Source: Epichloe hybrida (lineage: Eukaryota > Ascomycota > Sordariomycetes > Hypocreales > Clavicipitaceae). From it: 64,000 nucleotides of DNA. Below the pieces are notes generated by a model, which worked only from the letters and a program-made list of their open reading frames with translations, was not told the origin of the DNA and made no database searches. Shown in pieces: positions 23,801 through 35,732 of the stretch. The stretch's first letter is position 1, and each line of letters begins with the position of its first letter. A program made the position numbers and the translations under genes. The stretch covers positions 1,984,001 through 2,048,000 of the forward strand of contig JAFEKR010000005.1 of the NCBI GenBank assembly GCA_019022495.1, in the 5' to 3' direction.

Positions 23801-24480
23801 AAAGGTTCTAGGCTTAAAGTAACTTATATTATTAATAATATAAAGAGCACTATAGTTATTAAAGAGAGTGCTCTCTAAGAGTATATGCTTTATATTCTCT
23901 AGTATAGTATAGCTTTCCTTTAAAGAAGCTATACTCTTAAGAATCTTAGGGTTAATAATTACTATAGTAATAGCACTAGGTAACTTCTTTCCTTTATAAT
24001 CTTTAATACTTTTTACTATTTACCTATCTTTTATAACCTTAGTATATAAGTTCTTTTATTTTATACTCTTATAGTATTCCTTAACCTTCCTATAGTTAAT
24101 CTTTATAAAGGGTTTAAATCCTTAAACCTTTTTACTAGTTACTATATATTATAAGGTATAATATACTTAGGGAGACTAAAAGTAAGTATTTAGTGCTTTA
24201 CTTATCTAGTATAAGTATTTCTTAGGACTATTATTTTTCTAGTCTTACTTCTTATTACCTTAGTTAAAATATTCCCTAAGTATAGTTATAAAGCTCCCTT
24301 TATTAAAGTTAGTATATATAGTTTATATTACCTTATAGTATTAAGTATACTTAGCTATAATACCTATAAGAGTAATATTCTTAGGAAGAGAGTCTAAGGT
24401 TTATACTAGCTATATAATCTTAGTTTTTACTTATTTAGGGTTAAAGTATACTCTAACTACTATAATAAAGTTATAAATTA
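23801..24480 (-). pseudogene. Copia A, right fragment: gag/protease-proximal remnant
   Basis: Continues the minus-strand frame of copia A on the other side of the copia B insertion. Lys/Ile/Tyr-rich residues lead into a SLFNNYSALYI-like stretch just before the insertion point, as expected upstream of a copia protease. It is decayed by RIP and shows no intact frame. Confidence 0.5.
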
Positions 24481-26160
24481 TATTACCCCCTCCCGGGCAC
24501 GAGGTAAAACTGCTTAAATTATAGATCTCTATTTTTCAACACCTTTTCCAAATATCTAGCCTTCTTCTCTAGCTTTTTATTTCCTTTCTTCTTCTTACTT
24601 TTCCTAAATTCCTTAATATTTTCTTCGGTTTTTTGAATTTCCTTATCTAGAATTTCCTTAGATTTTTAGATAGCTATTATGTTCTATAGCCTAGTGGTTA
24701 TAGCCCCTAGCTTATAGTTACCCTTAGCTATACTATTTTCTAATTAGTTAGTCGTTAATTAGTTAATTAGTAGCTCTTAACTTACCTATGTATTTGCGTT
24801 TATTACAAATTAGAGTGGAGTTAAGTGAGGATAAGTTATGTTTTTTTTTAGGGTTTAAGTTTACCTTAGAGCTTTAAAGGATAAGTTATAAGATAAAATA
24901 GATGTAAAGAGATAGAATAAACATAGTCATAGAAGAAGGGGAAATTATGTTAATTTATACTATAAGTAAAACTTAAATGGATTTAAGTTTAACTACGGTT
25001 ACGAATTATGACTCTTGCGTAATTATAGCTATAAAGTTTGTTATAAACTTTATATTAACTTTTCAGCCCCTAAATTTATAGCTTAAAGCTTATTCCTTTT
25101 ATGTTTTACCTAACACTATAGTGATTATTGAATTTAGTTGTTACATGTGGCACTAGCTAGGTCTTACTAGTAATTTTTTTGGTTCCTTGAAAATTAGATG
25201 CATTGGCCACAGCTAATGACCCTAAAAAAAATGAAAAATCAATAAATTATATTAGAACCCTATACTTTATTAATCTTATATATTAAGGCTTTCTAGTATA
25301 GCTTCCCTTACTACTTATTCTAATACTTAAATTAGATATTTATATATTTAGTATTATTAAGGTATACTATATACTTAGCTATAACTTTTACTTTAATAAT
25401 AACTTAGCTAGGTAAGAACTTTTTCTTTAGTTTAATAGAAATTTAGTAAAGAGTTAGCTTTTTATTATTAGTATTTCCTTTCTTAATCTTATTAATTACT
25501 ATTATATAAGTATTAGGATTAATAGTGCTAGTAATTTAGGTTTTAATAGTTCTCTTTCTAAACTTAGTTACCTTATATACTTAATACTTAGTTATATACT
25601 TATAAGAAAGGAAGGAAAAAGCCTCTTAGAAAGTAAGCTTAGTTTTTTTACTTTCTTAGTTCTTTATAATAAAAGCTTTATAAGTCTTTAGTATAATTAT
25701 AAAGGGCTTTATAAGATAGTTAGTATTAAGCTTTAGAAGCTAAGGATTAACTCTCTTCTAAATCTCTTAGCTTTAGATAGCTTACTTTAATACTTTATAC
25801 TATTTCTCTTACTTATTAAATAAGACTAACTTAATATTAGTTTTAAGACTTAAGTAAAAAGAAGTTAAGGTATTTATTTTAAGTATAGATTAGTAAGTAA
25901 GGCATAGTGTATATATAGGTCTTATATATAGGGATTTTTAGTGAAGTTATAAGTATATACCTCCTAGGCTTATAACTATTACTATATAGTATATAACTTT
26001 AGGTAAAGATATAATTAAAAGGGATAATTAAAGGTAAAAGAAGTAATTAAATTAATCTAATTCTATTATATAAATAGAAAGGTAAAAGCTTCTCTTTTAT
26101 AGAGAGAGTAGCTATAGTAAAACTTATATACTTCTTTTCTAAGATTATATATTTATTTGA
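24481..26160. other. AT-rich decayed transposon DNA, mixed origin
   Basis: No intact gene. A short GC-rich patch (about 24482-24515) with intact CpA sites stands out. On the minus strand at about 24528-24740 there is a Lys/Glu-rich open stretch (LDKEIQKTEENIKEFRKS, then KKLEKKARYLEKVLKNRDL and a stop) resembling the basic coiled tail of a DDE-type transposase; no catalytic core follows. From 25250 to 26150 there are further minus-strand coding traces I cannot assign. GC content rises sharply after 26160. Confidence 0.45.
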
Positions 26161-26633
26161 GGTGCAGTTTCAGCTTTCCTAATACGTTCGTACGCGCATA
26201 ACGCTTACGATCGGTCATATTACCCGCTGCCGGGCAACACTAGTCCGGCCAGCCCCCCACGCTAATACTCAGTGGTCCCCCCACCCCCCGACCGGCCTGG
26301 CAATCAGGTGCCGCGTCCGACCCAGCATCCCCTCAAAAAAAAACCACTCCGAATTGAATCACTTACACACTTAGTTTCACAGCCAGCATCTTTGGCTTGA
26401 CTTAATCCATTTTGAACATCCAAATTGACCCTAATTCATTGCCATTTATTCTCGGCTTACTTGGCTGACGAAAAGCTGCAATATCTGAGATATTTTGGGT
26501 TCGAACGTGTTGGTGTTCCTGCTTGTCCTGACAATTTGAGCTTCTCCGAATTCGCCTTCTGTGTCACTGTCAACAAGAAGCTTTCACATCTCCCTGGAAC
26601 GCTCGCAATGCCTAGACCCTTCTAGTCTACACC
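26161..26633 (+). promoter_or_regulatory. ARG2 promoter and leader
   Basis: The AT-rich island ends at about 26160 and a C-rich promoter-like segment (26240-26335) follows. The leader contains only one ATG before the main start (26608, see the uORF entry). I found no TGACTCA general-control site here. Confidence 0.5.
26608..26625 (+). promoter_or_regulatory. Five-codon uORF directly before ARG2
   Basis: ATG CCT AGA CCC TTC TAG encodes MPRPF and ends 8 nt before the ARG2 ATG. It is the tail of a longer ATG-less open frame (about 26425-26625). Any scanning ribosome meets this ATG first, so it could lower or tune ARG2 translation. Regulation is inference. Confidence 0.5.
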
Positions 26634-28675
26634 ATGACTTGGAGCTGTCTTGGCCGGCAAGCGTCCAACTGGGGCCACAAATCATCAGTGACCACGAAAC
26701 TCAACTGGTCAACATTTTCTTCGTTGCAGAACAGTAAACATGACCATTCCAGCCTGATGAACTCTTATCCGGACTCTTCAAACGCAAATCCAATCGTTGA
26801 GCGAGACAAAGTAGCTCGGTGGATGTCTACCCCTTCTGCCACTCGAGCAATGAATAAGGCTCTAGATAGGGTGAGTCTTCAATAACCAGCTTATCAAAGG
26901 TAGGGTGAAGCGTTTCTAACATATTTTTCGTCCAGGATGTAATTGTTTCTGTTCTCGAGGCGTCAGCCACCAGGCGGGATGCAAAGTGCTATCTTCATAA
27001 ATACACATCGGAGAAACGGAAGCCATATGAAGCCGATGGAAGGACAGTCAAAGACGAGGCTAAGGAGGCTGTCGATGTGGCAGTCGTGAAAATACGTTTG
27101 CCGCAGGAATTATCATCTAACACGCTCTGCGGCATTGCCAGAACCATGTCACAGCTTCGTGTTTTAGGGCTAATTTCCCTTATTATCGTCGACTGCAGCG
27201 CCGGCGCCGACCGCCAAGTATTCGAGGATGAAGCCTTAAGACTTTGCGAGGCCATTGACTCATTTGGTGGTCCCGGTGCAAAGTTAGCAGGCCACGTATT
27301 TGAACGAAATCACAGCCTTGTTGAGTCAGCAGAACCCACACCCTCAAAGTCCATGTTTGTCCAGGATGAAGGTGTTCTGAAAAAGGCATTGCAACACGGC
27401 ATGATTGTTGTGATTCCTTCAATAGCTCGGCAAGACGATATTTCAGTCCCAACACCGGCTGAAGCGAATGAGGCTATGCTTGCTCTGACAAGATACTTGG
27501 CAGGATCACAGATTGATTTCAAACGGGGCGAATCTCAAATGCTGCCAGTTCAAGAGTCACGCGTGGAAAAAATTGCTTCCGTTGAGCGAATTATCATTCT
27601 TGACCCTGTCGGAGGCACTCCCATGGCTCGCCGACCTGATGTTTCTCACCGACTTATCAACCTTGAACAAGAATACGATGTGCTTTTAAAAAATTTGACA
27701 GCCGAGAAGACGCCATACTGTGACAGCAATGACAAACTACCTGCCCAAGATAACCATCATGCAGCAAATCTTAGCTTGGCCAAGGCTGCTCTCACCTTCC
27801 TACCTCCCTCATCGTCAGCTCTGATTACAACGCCACGGGCTGCGGCTAACAACGGCTCGGATTCACTGCAAAATTTGAGTGATCGCACTACCCGACACCC
27901 CCTTTTGGGTTTCGATGACATGGTCACCACTCGAAAACAGAAAAATCCGCTTCTACATAACCTTCTCACAAACCGCCCCGTATTCTCCCCCTCACTACCC
28001 CTTCAGAGAATTCCCGATGAGAAGCGTGGTAGTCTTCAAAATACAGCGTTCGGTTCAGCAACGCTGGTGAAAAGAGGAATGCCAGTTACTATTCATCCTG
28101 AACCAAGATTACAGCAATGGCGTCCAGCAAAACCCGGTTCACCCCGTCTTCGCCTAACCGACAACTGCATTGATCTTCCTCGGCTTGTCTATCTCATCGA
28201 GGACTCTTTCGGCCGTAAGCTAGATGTTCAAGATTACTTGAAACGCGTCGACGATAATCTGGCGGGAATTATCATTGCTGGAGAATATGAGGGCGCTGCA
28301 ATCTTGACGTGGGAATTGCCAACAGGCATTAGCAAGGAAACCGCACATGATACCAACCGATACGTTCCGTATCTAGACAAGTTCGCAGTGTTGAAAAGCC
28401 AACAAGGGGGCAGTAGCGTGGCTGACATTGTTTTCAATGTGATGGTACAAGACTGCTTCCCTGGTGGCGTTTGCTGGAGAAGTCGCAAGGACAATCCAGT
28501 CAACAAATGGTACTTTGAGAGGTCAACAGGGACCCGCCAGCTGACCGGGTCTAACTGGGCCATGTTTTGGACAACAACAGACGTCAAAGACCGAGGCTCT
28601 ACCCTTGAAGACTACGAATCAGTTTGTCGAGGAGTTGAGCCGTCATGGGCCGATAAGAAACATGTGTTGGATTAA
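26634..28675 (+). CDS. ARG2: Mitochondrial N-acetylglutamate synthase, 658 aa
   Basis: Two exons: 26634-26870 and 26936-28675. The 65-bp intron (GTGAGT..CCAG) joins ALDR to DVIVSVLEASATRRDAK in phase 0. The N-terminus is basic and Ser/Thr-rich, consistent with mitochondrial import. An amino-acid-kinase-like region (about residues 70-470) is followed by the GNAT-type acetyltransferase domain (about 484-645: CIDLPRLVYLIEDSFGRKLD, DNLAGIIIAGEYEGAAILTW, DKFAVL, VCWRSRKDNPVNKWYFERS). The enzyme transfers acetyl from acetyl-CoA to glutamate, the first step of arginine synthesis. It is normally arginine-inhibited and works with acetylglutamate kinase. Length is right for the family. The gene is intact although it lies between two RIP islands. 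Confidence 0.93.
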
Positions 28676-28985
28676 CGGAGGTTTGGGACTTGAACCATGT
28701 ACTTGTCAAAAGAGCATGCGCTGTATTTCGAGCCATTTTTTTCCTGATGAGAAGTTTAGATTTGTGACATGCAGTGCAGAGTATGTGCCCTTGGTCGGTG
28801 ATTGTCATGGAATGAAATGGTCTGTCAAAGTTGTTTTGTGAATGAGAATCAGAGAATCAGCCAGCCACTGTACGAATTCTTATGGCTGCCCGAATGCATT
28901 GGCATTATAAGCACAGGGAAAGCGTTGGTAGACGCCGGGGCTAAATACTGTCTAGTTTGAAGTTGTTGAAAATAATCCATCCAAT
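28676..28985. other. ARG2 3' flank
   Basis: Presumed 3' untranslated region. A stretch on the minus strand (about 28685-28760) recalls a tRNA T-arm and D-arm but its stems do not pair. Nothing else was recognised. Confidence 0.5.
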
Positions 28986-29210
28986 GAGCCTGTCAACGCG
29001 AAGGACTTGACGAGCCTGTTAATGAGAGGGATCTGAAGAGCCTGCTGATGCGAGGGATCCGATAAACCCGTTAAGAGCCTCCTGACGAGCTTGTTGAAGA
29101 GTCCGCTAATGTGATGGTTCTGATCAGCCTGTTAACCTGTTGATGAGGGATCTGACGAGCCCGTTGAGGAGCTTCCTAAGTCCTGACCCCTGACAAGCAT
29201 GTGGATGAGC
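28986..29210. repeat. Degenerate 26-bp tandem repeat
   Basis: Units built on GAGCCTGTTAATGAGAGGG followed by ATCTGA, alternating with shortened 12-bp forms (GAGCTTGTTGAA). About five long and six short units are visible. It is GC-neutral and not RIP-mutated. It sits about 0.3 kb downstream of ARG2. Confidence 0.7.
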
Positions 29211-29366
29211 TTTTTTGAATTAGCAACCAGGGAGTATTTTTTTACGAAACTAATTCAGAATAGCCTTGCTATTCCTTAGTTTAAAAACAAAGAAAGCGGG
29301 AAGCCATTACATAGCTACTTTCCCTGACTTCCGTAGGATACTCCGTCCACAGAACGATCCGCTTTC

Positions 29367-29509
29367 TGTAAGAACCCAGAAGGTGTGCTAGAGTTCCTCA
29401 ATGGGCCAAAAGGTCCGTCAATGTTAGACGCTGCTATTAACATTGCACCTTATATATTGATCATGAGGCCTATGGTTCCCTTCGGGGCCCGCACAAAGCG
29501 CCTCACACA
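29367..29509 (+). repeat. Dispersed LTR-like repeat, copy 1
   Basis: 143 bp, TGTAAGAACCCAGAAGG..GCGCCTCACACA. It matches 29629-29779 in order along its whole length, with GGGGCCCG near the end. No target duplication was seen, so it is a decayed solo LTR or part of a larger element. Confidence 0.6.
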
Positions 29510-29628
29510 TTCCCTAATTATTAAGGCCCCCCTCTACTGTTCTGACAGTCACGTGCTTTAGCATGTTAACATTCACTAATAGTATTAGGTCTTTGCGGTA
29601 ACACACGTAAACTACCTAAGTACACTAT
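29510..29628. other. Spacer between the paired repeats
   Basis: About 120 bp with no coding potential. It lies between the two direct copies, so the pair could be the remains of a small non-autonomous element. Confidence 0.4.
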
Positions 29629-29779
29629 TGTAAGAACCTAGAAGGTGTGCTGGAATTCCCCAATAGACTGAAAGATCGGCCAAAGTTAGCCGTTGCTAAC
29701 ATTGCACCTTACAATCGATTATAAGGCCTGTCACATAGGACTCCCTCTTTGCGGGGCCCCGTCCACAGCGCCTCACACA
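29629..29779 (+). repeat. Dispersed LTR-like repeat, copy 2
   Basis: 151 bp in the same orientation as copy 1 (TGTAAGAACCTAGAAGG..GCGCCTCACACA). Differences between the copies include both transitions and small indels, so they are old. Confidence 0.6.
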
Positions 29780-29934
29780 AGGATCCTCCGTTTCTCTCTG
29801 CCCTTTTTACTTCCATGCTCCTAACACCAAGCTTATCTATAAGTCTATATGGTAAAGGGAATAAAGAAGATAAAGAAAATAAAGACTAGGATAAGTGGGT
29901 ACTTAAATTTCTTTGTATTTAATATGAGAGACAA

Positions 29935-30125
29935 ATTTCATCTTGTAATAACATATACTTTAGTGATAATCTAGGCTTTGCCTAGACCTAGCAATATAGG
30001 TTTTAATTAAACAAGCAAAGGATGACTTGTTCAATGCGTATTATTTTGTGCCTCTGTGCCTCAACTGGATCGGGCACTTCACCCTTACGCGTGGGCGCTG
30101 ACATCCGCCATGGCCCTGTGGGCTG
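29935..30125 (+). repeat. LTR-like repeat relic, copy 2
   Basis: Partner of 7745-7975. It is less AT-biased (CGTGGGCGCTGACATCCGCC where copy 1 has GCGCGCTAACGTCCGC). Copia D inserted about 20 bp downstream of it. Confidence 0.55.
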
Positions 30126-30147
30126 CACGATAGCACCATAATATTAC

Positions 30148-30367
30148 TGTCAGGTAGGGGTGTAGATAGATGATGAAAAGTGTTCGATTCGATCAATCAG
30201 AGGTGCAGACAGCAGCCGACTTTTGTACCTAAAGGGTACATAGTGCGCTATGGTAATAACTAGTCTACGGAGGTACTTCTAATATATTTATCTTCACTAA
30301 TGTCTTATCCTAGTTAATACACGCCCCTTGCCCACATATCTAATACTTTAGGGAGCTCTTCCTAATA
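30148..30367 (-). repeat. Copia D left LTR (3' LTR)
   Basis: 220 bp. The outer part is intact (TGTCAGGTAGGGGTGTAGAT); the inner end is mutated (CTTCCTAATA for CTTCCTGACA). Confidence 0.92.
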
Positions 30368-33300
30368 TACCCCCTATAGCTAAGATAACTATTAAAGCTA
30401 ATAATCTAAGGTGTAGGAAGAGATTATAAATAATCTCTAGTATTATGATTAGGCAGGAATCTTCCTTATACTAATTCTATAGCAGAAGTCCCTGTGTATT
30501 TAACCTAATAAAGGCTTTATAAAGCTATTTACAAGCATCTCGGAGGTCTTTATCTAATTTACCTTAATATTACCTATCGCACACTATTCTTAAATCCACA
30601 TCTGATTTATATTAAGGTGCTTAAGGCTAGTTTAAAGCCTTCCTTCTATATGTTTAGTAATTTAGATTATTTACTTATTATTATACTAAATAATTAAGAG
30701 CGGCGGAATACGTACGTTAATATTATAAAGCAGCCTACTAAGAGAAATACGCTCTTTTGCACTATAATTCAGGGCAAAGAGCTTTACTTTTATACTTAAA
30801 GTTATTACGTAATATTACCTTCCGGACTTCTAATTAATCACAGCGCTATACATAATAAAGACGTAGCCTTATGTTAACTTCTAAGTCTTAGGATTATTAC
30901 TAAGTGAAGTATCTATACTAGAAAACAACATATTAAAGCTATCTACGCCTAAATATTATAAATAAAACTTCTTTATGTTCTAAGCGTATAATAGAGCACT
31001 AAGAATATATGATTCCTGTGATAACTATATCTCTTTAGTTTCGCGATTTCTAATGATTTTAATGCCTAGGAACTATTTTAATTTACCTTAGTCCTTAATA
31101 TCTAGGCTGTTCATTAATTGCTTGTGTAATTCTTTAAATTCTACTTTAGATCTATTAGGGTATAGTACTACAATATTATCTACATAGAAAAATAGGATAA
31201 AATCATCCTTTATGAAAATATACAGGTTCTCTTTCCCTTAGATAAAGCTAAGCTCTAAAAGAAATCTTATTAAATAAAGAAACTAATATTAGGGAGCTTC
31301 CTATAGCCTATATAAAGCTCTAATTATCTTCTAGAGATAACCTTTTGCGTTTATACCCTCTAGAGGCTTGCAGAAGATAGGTTCTTTAAGTTCTATATAT
31401 AGGAAGGCATTTTAAATATTATATTATTAAGTATTAAGATTATTAGCATAGCAAACCATAAGTAGTATTTATAGAGATTAAGAGGCAAGCGTTATAGTAT
31501 AGTTATTAAGGTTATCCTTTAGTTATTAATTACCTTATACTACTATTTAAGCCTTAAACTCTATAACTATGCCTTTTTTATTAGTTTTGTATTTAAAAAC
31601 CTAGCTAAGGTTAATAATTTCCTTATGCTTATTAGGATTAATTAGTTCCTTAGGTATATCCTCCTAGTAGTTTAAGAATAGAAGCTTTAAAAGCTCCTTT
31701 ATAATTGCTTTCTTCTAGTAGTTATAATATAGTAATGCTATTGCCTAGTAATAATAGGTAGGTTCTAAAGGCATATCTTTAATTTATAAATTATACTAAG
31801 TTTCTTAGAGCGCTATAGAGAAAGTAAAAGAAAACTATACCTACTTAGCTTTCCTTAAATCCTTTTATTAATATTTTCTAGTTATAATATTATTTAAATT
31901 AATACTATTATTACAGGGACTATAATTCTCTATAGTCTTACTACTCTTAGTAGTAATTTCGCTAGTCTCTATAGTAGTCTTCACGTGTTTAGCTATTATA
32001 TTACTTATAAATTTATTAATCTTATAAAATAGCGTATTATTACCTTATACCTAAAGCTCTATGTTCTCTATAGTAACTAGTGCCTTATAAGAAAAGTTAG
32101 GAGGGGTTAGAAAAGCACTAATATAGCCGCTTTCTTATCCTAATATATAAGGTAGTGTTTTTACTTTAAACTAATTATTTTCTTGCTTTATAACTAAGGG
32201 CTAAAAGTTATAATTCTCCTCTTCTAGGTCTATTCCTATAAGGTCTTAACTAATTTCTTTATTAAGGTCTTTAGCTTTAAGCTCTTTAAGTAGTATAATT
32301 ATTAATATCTTCTCTTTCTAGGCTAATTTAATCTCTTCTTCTAGTTTAAAGAATAAAGCCTTATTAAACTATATACACACTAATATAATAACCTTATAAT
32401 TATAAAGGGTTAAAACCTAGATAATATACTAAGATTTACCCTTGTAACCTATAAGGTATCTAATGTAAGCTTTCTACTCTAACTAAGGGATTAAGTTATT
32501 TAATTTAATATGCTCTAGGGCTTTTATTATTATAGGAAACGCTTTATATCTATAAGCTTAGAGGTATGAAATTAAGGGCTTTTAGGTCTCTAATATCTAC
32601 GAATAGGTAGGGATGGTTTTCCTAGCCTAATTTCACCAAAGTTTATATAGTGTAATCTATTTCCTATAATACTTAAAAGGTATTTGATTTAATAGATAAA
32701 CCGCTGTGTTAAATATCTTATTATTAAGTTCTAATAGGAATCTAGCCTCTAGACTTAATATACAGGCCTTTTGCTTAACTACGCCCCTAGATCTCTCTGC
32801 CTTGCTATTCTAACTAGGTATTAAGGGAGCTAAATTATAGACTATAATACCCGCGAGGGCTATCTTATCCTTTATGTTCTCTATAAAGAGGGCCTTTTTA
32901 ATATTACTATGTAAAAATCATAGCTAAACCCTAAATTAAGTGCTTAGAAACACCGCTATTATACAGAAGCTATTACAAATTCTATCCTTTAATTTAAATA
33001 AGTAAAAGAATTACATTAAGGTTATAAGGTATATAAAAACACACTAATACCTATTGCTATTCTAATAAGGAGAGTTATAGTACTCTAGATTAACTAAAAG
33101 CCTATAACCTAGTCCTTAAGGAAGTCCTTTAGGTATAACCTATAATCTCTAGCACTTAGCTTTGCCTATAGCATAGATCTCACACTCTATAAGCTTAGGT
33201 CCTATTAATTTAACGCCTAAAGTCACATTTATAAGCTCTGTAAAAGCCCTTTTGCCTAGATAACCACTTCTATAATGCTAGAGATTTATATCTTCTCTTA

Positions 33301-35081
33301 TAGGTAGCCTAAGAGCTCTGCTTAATATAGTGTTAGCCTCTTTTAGGTCTTCTAATAGCCTTAAAAGCATATAAAGCTTATTAATATCGTGTACCCTAGC
33401 CATAGGCTAATTTCCTTTGTAAAGAAATCCTTTCTTTTAATTCTAGAAGATACCTGCCTTTATTATAATCGTTGCTAATACTAGATTAACATGGAATTTA
33501 GGAATAAACAAAGCTATCTCTAATACGATAGTTCTTGCTCTTTATAATACAGGATCTATAACAGATATGCTTATAGGCCCTTAACCTAAAGCTATATAGA
33601 TTATGCCACTAGCCTTAATCTCTATTACTATATCCTTATTAAATTTAGATTATTTAAACCATTAGATATTATTAAAGATATAAATGTTTGCTTTAGAGTT
33701 ATAGAGAACTATATTCCTTCTTAATTCTAAGTTATTCCTAGCGTTTAATGAATTTACGCTTTCCTTTAATAATTTCACGCGCTTAAAGTATATAAATAAT
33801 AATATATTAGCTAACTTTTTGCCTAGAGTAATAGCTACTAAGTTATTTATAGGGTTCTATGAAGGTATAATAATCTTATTACCCTTTTTCTCTAGCTTCT
33901 AATTTATAGCCTTTGATTTCTCCTATAGGTTAGCCTTAAGATACTTCTTAATATTCTCTTTAGAGTTTTTCCTAACTTCCTAGTTCTTTAGAGTAGCTTC
34001 TAGCTTATAGAGAGCCTTAAATAAATTATAGGATTCCTATTACTTTAAGGTATTCTTTATATTGTGATTCGTATATCTAGGGCACTTAGGCTTCTCTAGC
34101 TTTATTAAATTATTTAATCTATTACTTATAAGAGTATTAGTAGTCTTTAGTTCCTTTAATAGGGCCTTATAGTCCCTTTTAAACTTGGTAATAGCTTTGA
34201 TTAAGCTTATTTTCGTCTCTTTATTAAGTAGGTTATTTTACTTCTTCTAAAATAACTTATATTTACTTTAAAGAGGTGTAATAAACTTATATAGTATTAT
34301 CTCTTTAGTCTATTAGGTCCCTAGGTCTAGATAATTTCTCTAAAGTACTTTGATTATCATAGCTTACTTATACTAATTGCGAGTACCTTTAGCTTGTAAA
34401 TAATTATTTAAATAGTTCTCTATAAGGATTAGTATTTTCTTTATGTTTAGCTTATACTACTTATAAAGAAGTAAGAGTATCCTTTAGATATAATATTAGA
34501 TAGACTCCTTCTCCTTAACCTTAGTGTTAAAGTTAAGGGAAACTTAAATATTCTTTAAAAGGGTCTTATAAATATATTCCCTAATCTTTAGTATTTATTT
34601 AGCTAGATTATAATACTTTATAAGCTTAAATTAAAGCTCCTTATATTTAAAATTAAAGCAATCCTTTGTATCTTTATATACTAGCTTCTAATCCTTAAGA
34701 GTATTAGGGTTATTCTCTATAATCTCTAGTCTCTAACCTCTCTATAAGTATGTAGGTATTATAGGTTCTTTAAGTAATTTAACCTTATTTAGGATAATAT
34801 ACTCCTAGACCCTATAGGATTCTATATAATTCTTAATCTATGTAAACCACTTAATCTAGTCCTTCTCTAATAATAATACTATATTTAGAGTTTCTTTAGA
34901 TATATTAAAGGGGAATATACTATATAAGGGAAGTGTAGGATATGTTAATTAACTGTTAATTAATATAATAAGGGCGTTTATCTTGTAATATTAGTAAGCG
35001 TTAATTTAATTAATCTAATAGAGCTTAATAACCTTAAAGTTAATAATAAATTTAGCAATAGAAACCACCTAGGCTTATAAC
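30368..35081 (-). pseudogene. Copia D gag-pol remnants
   Basis: On the minus strand a reverse transcriptase active-site trace FFYVDNIVVLYP lies at about 31160-31200 (YVDD with the second Asp now Asn). A gag zinc-knuckle trace (KPKCPRYTNHNIKN) lies at about 34070-34105. This spacing and order (gag right, RT left) fit a minus-strand Ty1/copia element. Integrase should lie between but I could not delimit it. Stops are TAA/TAG. Confidence 0.75.
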
Positions 35082-35301
35082 TATTAGATAAGGGTGTAGA
35101 TAGATAATGAAAAGTGTTTAATTTGATTAATTAGAGGTGCAGACAGTAGCTAACTTTTGTACCTAAAGGGTACACAGTGCGCTATGGTAATAACTAGTCT
35201 ACGGAGGTACTTCTAATATATTCGTCTCCACTGATGTTTTATCCTAGTTAATGCGCGCCCCTCGCCCACACATCCAATGCTTCAGGGAGCTCTTCCTGAC
35301 A
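35082..35301 (-). repeat. Copia D right LTR (5' LTR)
   Basis: 220 bp. The inner start is mutated (TATTAGATAAGGG for TGTCAGGTAGGGG); the outer part is intact (CGCGCCCCTCGCCCACACAT..CCTGACA). Confidence 0.92.
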
Positions 35302-35306
35302 ATTAC

Positions 35307-35732
35307 TCAATAAAATATTATTCTTATATAAAGTATAAAGAGATTTGTATGCTTATTAATCCTAACCGTCATTTTCCTTATCTTTAATAATACTCAATTT
35401 ACTCAATTACCCTCGTCGTTGAAAAATTCGAAAATCATTTAAGGGGTGTAGTGTACCTCACTACATATGTAAGCTTGCTACTCGTGCCCCGCTCCACCTT
35501 ACTAGTACATAGGTGCAACAGAAGCCAAGCCCATAATATTAGCTGTCATTTTCGTCGCATCCCCGTTAAATGGTGGGAAAGCCACCTCGTTTCGTCTTTT
35601 GTTCAACCTACCAGATATCAAAGCTCTCCCCGGACTTCCCTCAGCACCTTGTCTATTCATCGATCAGCCATCAGCTTCTACGCGCCTGAATTTCTGTTAC
35701 TAAAGACGGCATTCGTTCTCAGCTTCTTGACC
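35307..35732 (+). promoter_or_regulatory. BAR-protein gene upstream region
   Basis: Presumed promoter and leader. AT content falls from the transposon edge to normal by about 35480. A 105-codon frame overlapping this region runs into the true start and is not a separate gene. Confidence 0.45.

Larger units (their letters stand above)
30148..35301 (-). mobile_element. Copia D, complete Ty1/copia element, RIP-killed
   Basis: 5154 bp with 220-bp LTRs (30148-30367, 35082-35301). The outer ends form the inverted pair TGTCAGG..CCTGACA. The duplication is ATTAC (30143-30147 and 35302-35306). Coding traces run on the minus strand. It is unnested and full-length for the family, but every frame is interrupted by RIP-type stops. 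Confidence 0.92.

Noticed and set aside
28685..28760. tRNA-like segment on the minus strand (GGTTCAAGTCCC, GCGCATGCTC)
   Set aside because: The T stem pairs at only two positions and the D and anticodon stems fail.
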